Shown: positions 62,711 to 64,000 of the stretch, piece after piece | Layout: each line of letters starts with the position of its first letter | Numbering within the stretch: position 1 is the first letter of the stretch | DNA from: an uncultured Nitrospirales bacterium | GTDB taxonomy: Bacteria; Nitrospirota; Nitrospiria; Nitrospirales; UBA8639 | DNA length: 64,000 nt | Direction of reading: 5' to 3' | NCBI GenBank assembly: GCA_958295805.1 | Contig: OY282373.1 | Location: forward strand, 1,893,001-1,957,000 | Program-made: the position numbers and the translations under genes | The notes under the pieces: generated by a model | What the model was told of the DNA's origin: nothing | Seen by the model: only the letters and a program-made list of their open reading frames with translations | Databases searched by the model: none

Positions 62711-64000
62711 TCATTTCGATTGGCTGCGCCGCTCTGTTTGATAGTTCTGTTCTTGCTCTATGAGCAGGCTGAGTTGTTGATGTCCGTCATCCAGCGGGAC
62801 GGAGCCTGACGACGTGAATTCTCTCAGTTCGTACAGTCGTTTCATCATCTTCGCAACGTTGATGAAAGAAAGTCGGCGCAGGATATCAACCGTGATTGGA
62901 CGCTTGGAGTCCTGGAATACAAGTGACCAGAGGAAGCGTTGTGCCGGGTTTGCATTGAGGAGATCACAGAGTAACCAAGCTTCTCTTTCGCACTTGCAGG
63001 GTATCGAATAGCACGTGTCATCAACCATGACGGGACGACCGTTGTGAGGGGAAACAACGACAAACGTGAAAGATTTATAGAGCCCTGATAGCGCAACCTT
63101 CCACGGTGCAAAAGAATAATCGCCGACTCCAAAAATGCTGAATCGTGGACGATTCTGATAGATTGAGCTTTTCCGTGAATCCAGCTTATCAGAGTGATCC
63201 TCAAGGTATTTCCACGTCTTAGGAGCCACGTCCCTGATCCAACTGGTGTCATCGCCGGTACGGCGTTGCGTGACTAAAACCACCTTACGCGGCGTTGTCC
63301 TCCGATTCCCTAAATCTGAAGACTTCAGAAGAGGATACAGAAAATCTTCCTCAAGTTCGACGGCCTCACCCAGTCCATTCACAAAGCGTCCATTCCATCG
63401 TGAAAACTCCATCACCTTGGACGCATCATGCTTAACACCTGATCGCCAAGTATAAGGGGAACCGCCGTCCAGTTCTCGAAAGTTCATATAGGTCTCGACG
63501 TCCGAAACGAGACTTCCATCAACCAATCCAAATTCCGTCATCCTGGAATCCACGTTGAGACTGGAATAGACCGCGGCAACGCGATCTTCCGTACGTTTCC
63601 CAGAAGCGAAAAACAAACAGGCGTCAACGGCAACGTCAAAATGCTTTTTTGCATCAATGCCAAACAACTTGGACGACTCAAGTCCGCCTTCATTCTTCCA
63701 AAAATGGCGTAAGATTTTCCTGGCGGTCATGGTTTTACAAAGCATGGCAATGGCTCCTGATTCGGGCAATGCCTCAATCAGGCGAATCAGCATCCACTCG
63801 GCTACGTCGAAATTCGATTTCCCCGTTTTCGTATCAAAACCCCGGAGCCGCTGAAAGTTCGCTTTCTTCGGCAAATTGTTGCTGCCCAGAATGCCCTGCT
63901 CGGAATTCGTGATCCAGGGAGGATTGCCGAGAACCAGAATTCTGTGCAACTTCTCTTTTCTGAGCACTTGATTCCAGTCAGCCGAAAAAAAATCTTGTTG
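62711..64000 (-). CDS. DNA methyltransferase, 5' end outside the window
   Basis: The frame is open to the window edge, so at least 430 residues are seen. The visible part starts at D-F-F-S-A-D-W-N-Q and then has V-L-G-N-P-P-W (N-P-P-W catalytic motif IV of N6-adenine methylases), A-M-L-C-K-T-M-T-A-R and a ~250-residue target-recognition-type remainder. The start is unknown, since the frame continues past the GTG at 63967. It is probably a restriction-modification or BREX-type methylase and likely marks another defence region extending to the right. Only one defined motif is visible, so the subclass is open. Confidence 0.75.
   Translation of the reverse strand, partial: QQDFFSADWNQVLRKEKLHRILVLGNPPWITNSEQGILGSNNLPKKANFQRLRGFDTKTGKSNFDVAEWMLIRLIEALPESGAIAMLCKTMTARKILRHFWKNEGGLESSKLFGIDAKKHFDVAVDACLFFASGKRTEDRVAAVYSSLNVDSRMTEFGLVDGSLVSDVETYMNFRELDGGSPYTWRSGVKHDASKVMEFSRWNGRFVNGLGEAVELEEDFLYPLLKSSDLGNRRTTPRKVVLVTQRRTGDDTSWIRDVAPKTWKYLEDHSDKLDSRKSSIYQNRPRFSIFGVGDYSFAPWKVALSGLYKSFTFVVVSPHNGRPVMVDDTCYSIPCKCEREAWLLCDLLNANPAQRFLWSLVFQDSKRPITVDILRRLSFINVAKMMKRLYELREFTSSGSVPLDDGHQQLSLLIEQEQNYQTERRSQSK

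Overview
The window is bacterial chromosome, gene-dense and moderately GC-rich, except for an AT-rich defence locus at the left edge. The gene mix suggests a Nitrospirota-type bacterium, possibly a Nitrospira-like lineage: two ammonium transporters around a PII gene, glnA and a porin; a glutamine synthetase adenylyltransferase split over two genes; an NtrY/NtrX pair; a stand-alone CADD/TenA-like protein; and a myo-inositol-1-phosphate synthase. This is inference from gene content, because there is no rRNA or other marker gene in the window.

Layout. 0-3 kb: a minus-strand four-gene type III CBASS operon (CD-NTase, HORMA, TRIP13-like ATPase, two-transmembrane SLATT-like effector) with a strong promoter overlapped by an inverted repeat. 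3-14 kb: nitrogen assimilation, with divergent GlnE halves (one carrying ACT-like domains), then minus-strand porin, amt2, glnB/K, amt1 and glnA. 14-19.5 kb: DUF2061 protein, tRNA-Ala, purN, ntrX, ntrY and a DUF1844 protein. 19.6-31 kb: five ~115-bp tandem repeats, REP-like palindromes, mazG, a coiled-coil membrane protein and two TPR-array proteins. 28.6-38.3 kb: a tightly coupled minus-strand operon of PLD/SNF2 helicase, AlbA_2-type protein, ParA-like ATPase, a possible 40-residue ORF, a large Eco57I-type methylase and a TIR-TPR protein, followed by an FRG-TPR relative. 38.4-62.4 kb: mostly housekeeping (OmpH/Skp-like, tRNA-Arg, tRNA-Pro, rdgB, rph, serS, tRNA-Ser, DnaJ-like, metH, a MutY-type glycosylase next to a Nudix hydrolase, a DDAH-like enzyme, a HAD-menorin fusion, a methyltransferase, ino1) mixed with lipoproteins and small unknown proteins. 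62.7-64 kb: the 3' part of another DNA methyltransferase gene.

How the genes fit together. GlnA keeps the tyrosine at position 397 that GlnE adenylylates, and PII keeps tyrosine 51, so the 3-14 kb block forms a coherent ammonium uptake and assimilation module whose GlnE activities have been separated. The strongest candidate for an undescribed system is the 27.0-38.3 kb operon. Its genes overlap or abut almost throughout, it combines a self-marking-type methylase with a helicase, a ParA-like ATPase and a TIR effector, and the TIR-TPR protein shares its TPR array and C-terminal tail with a neighbour whose N-terminus is an FRG domain. Two relics, a PIN-like pseudogene beside glnA and the tail of a VapC-like gene beside a DUF3047 gene, show past turnover of toxin-like genes.
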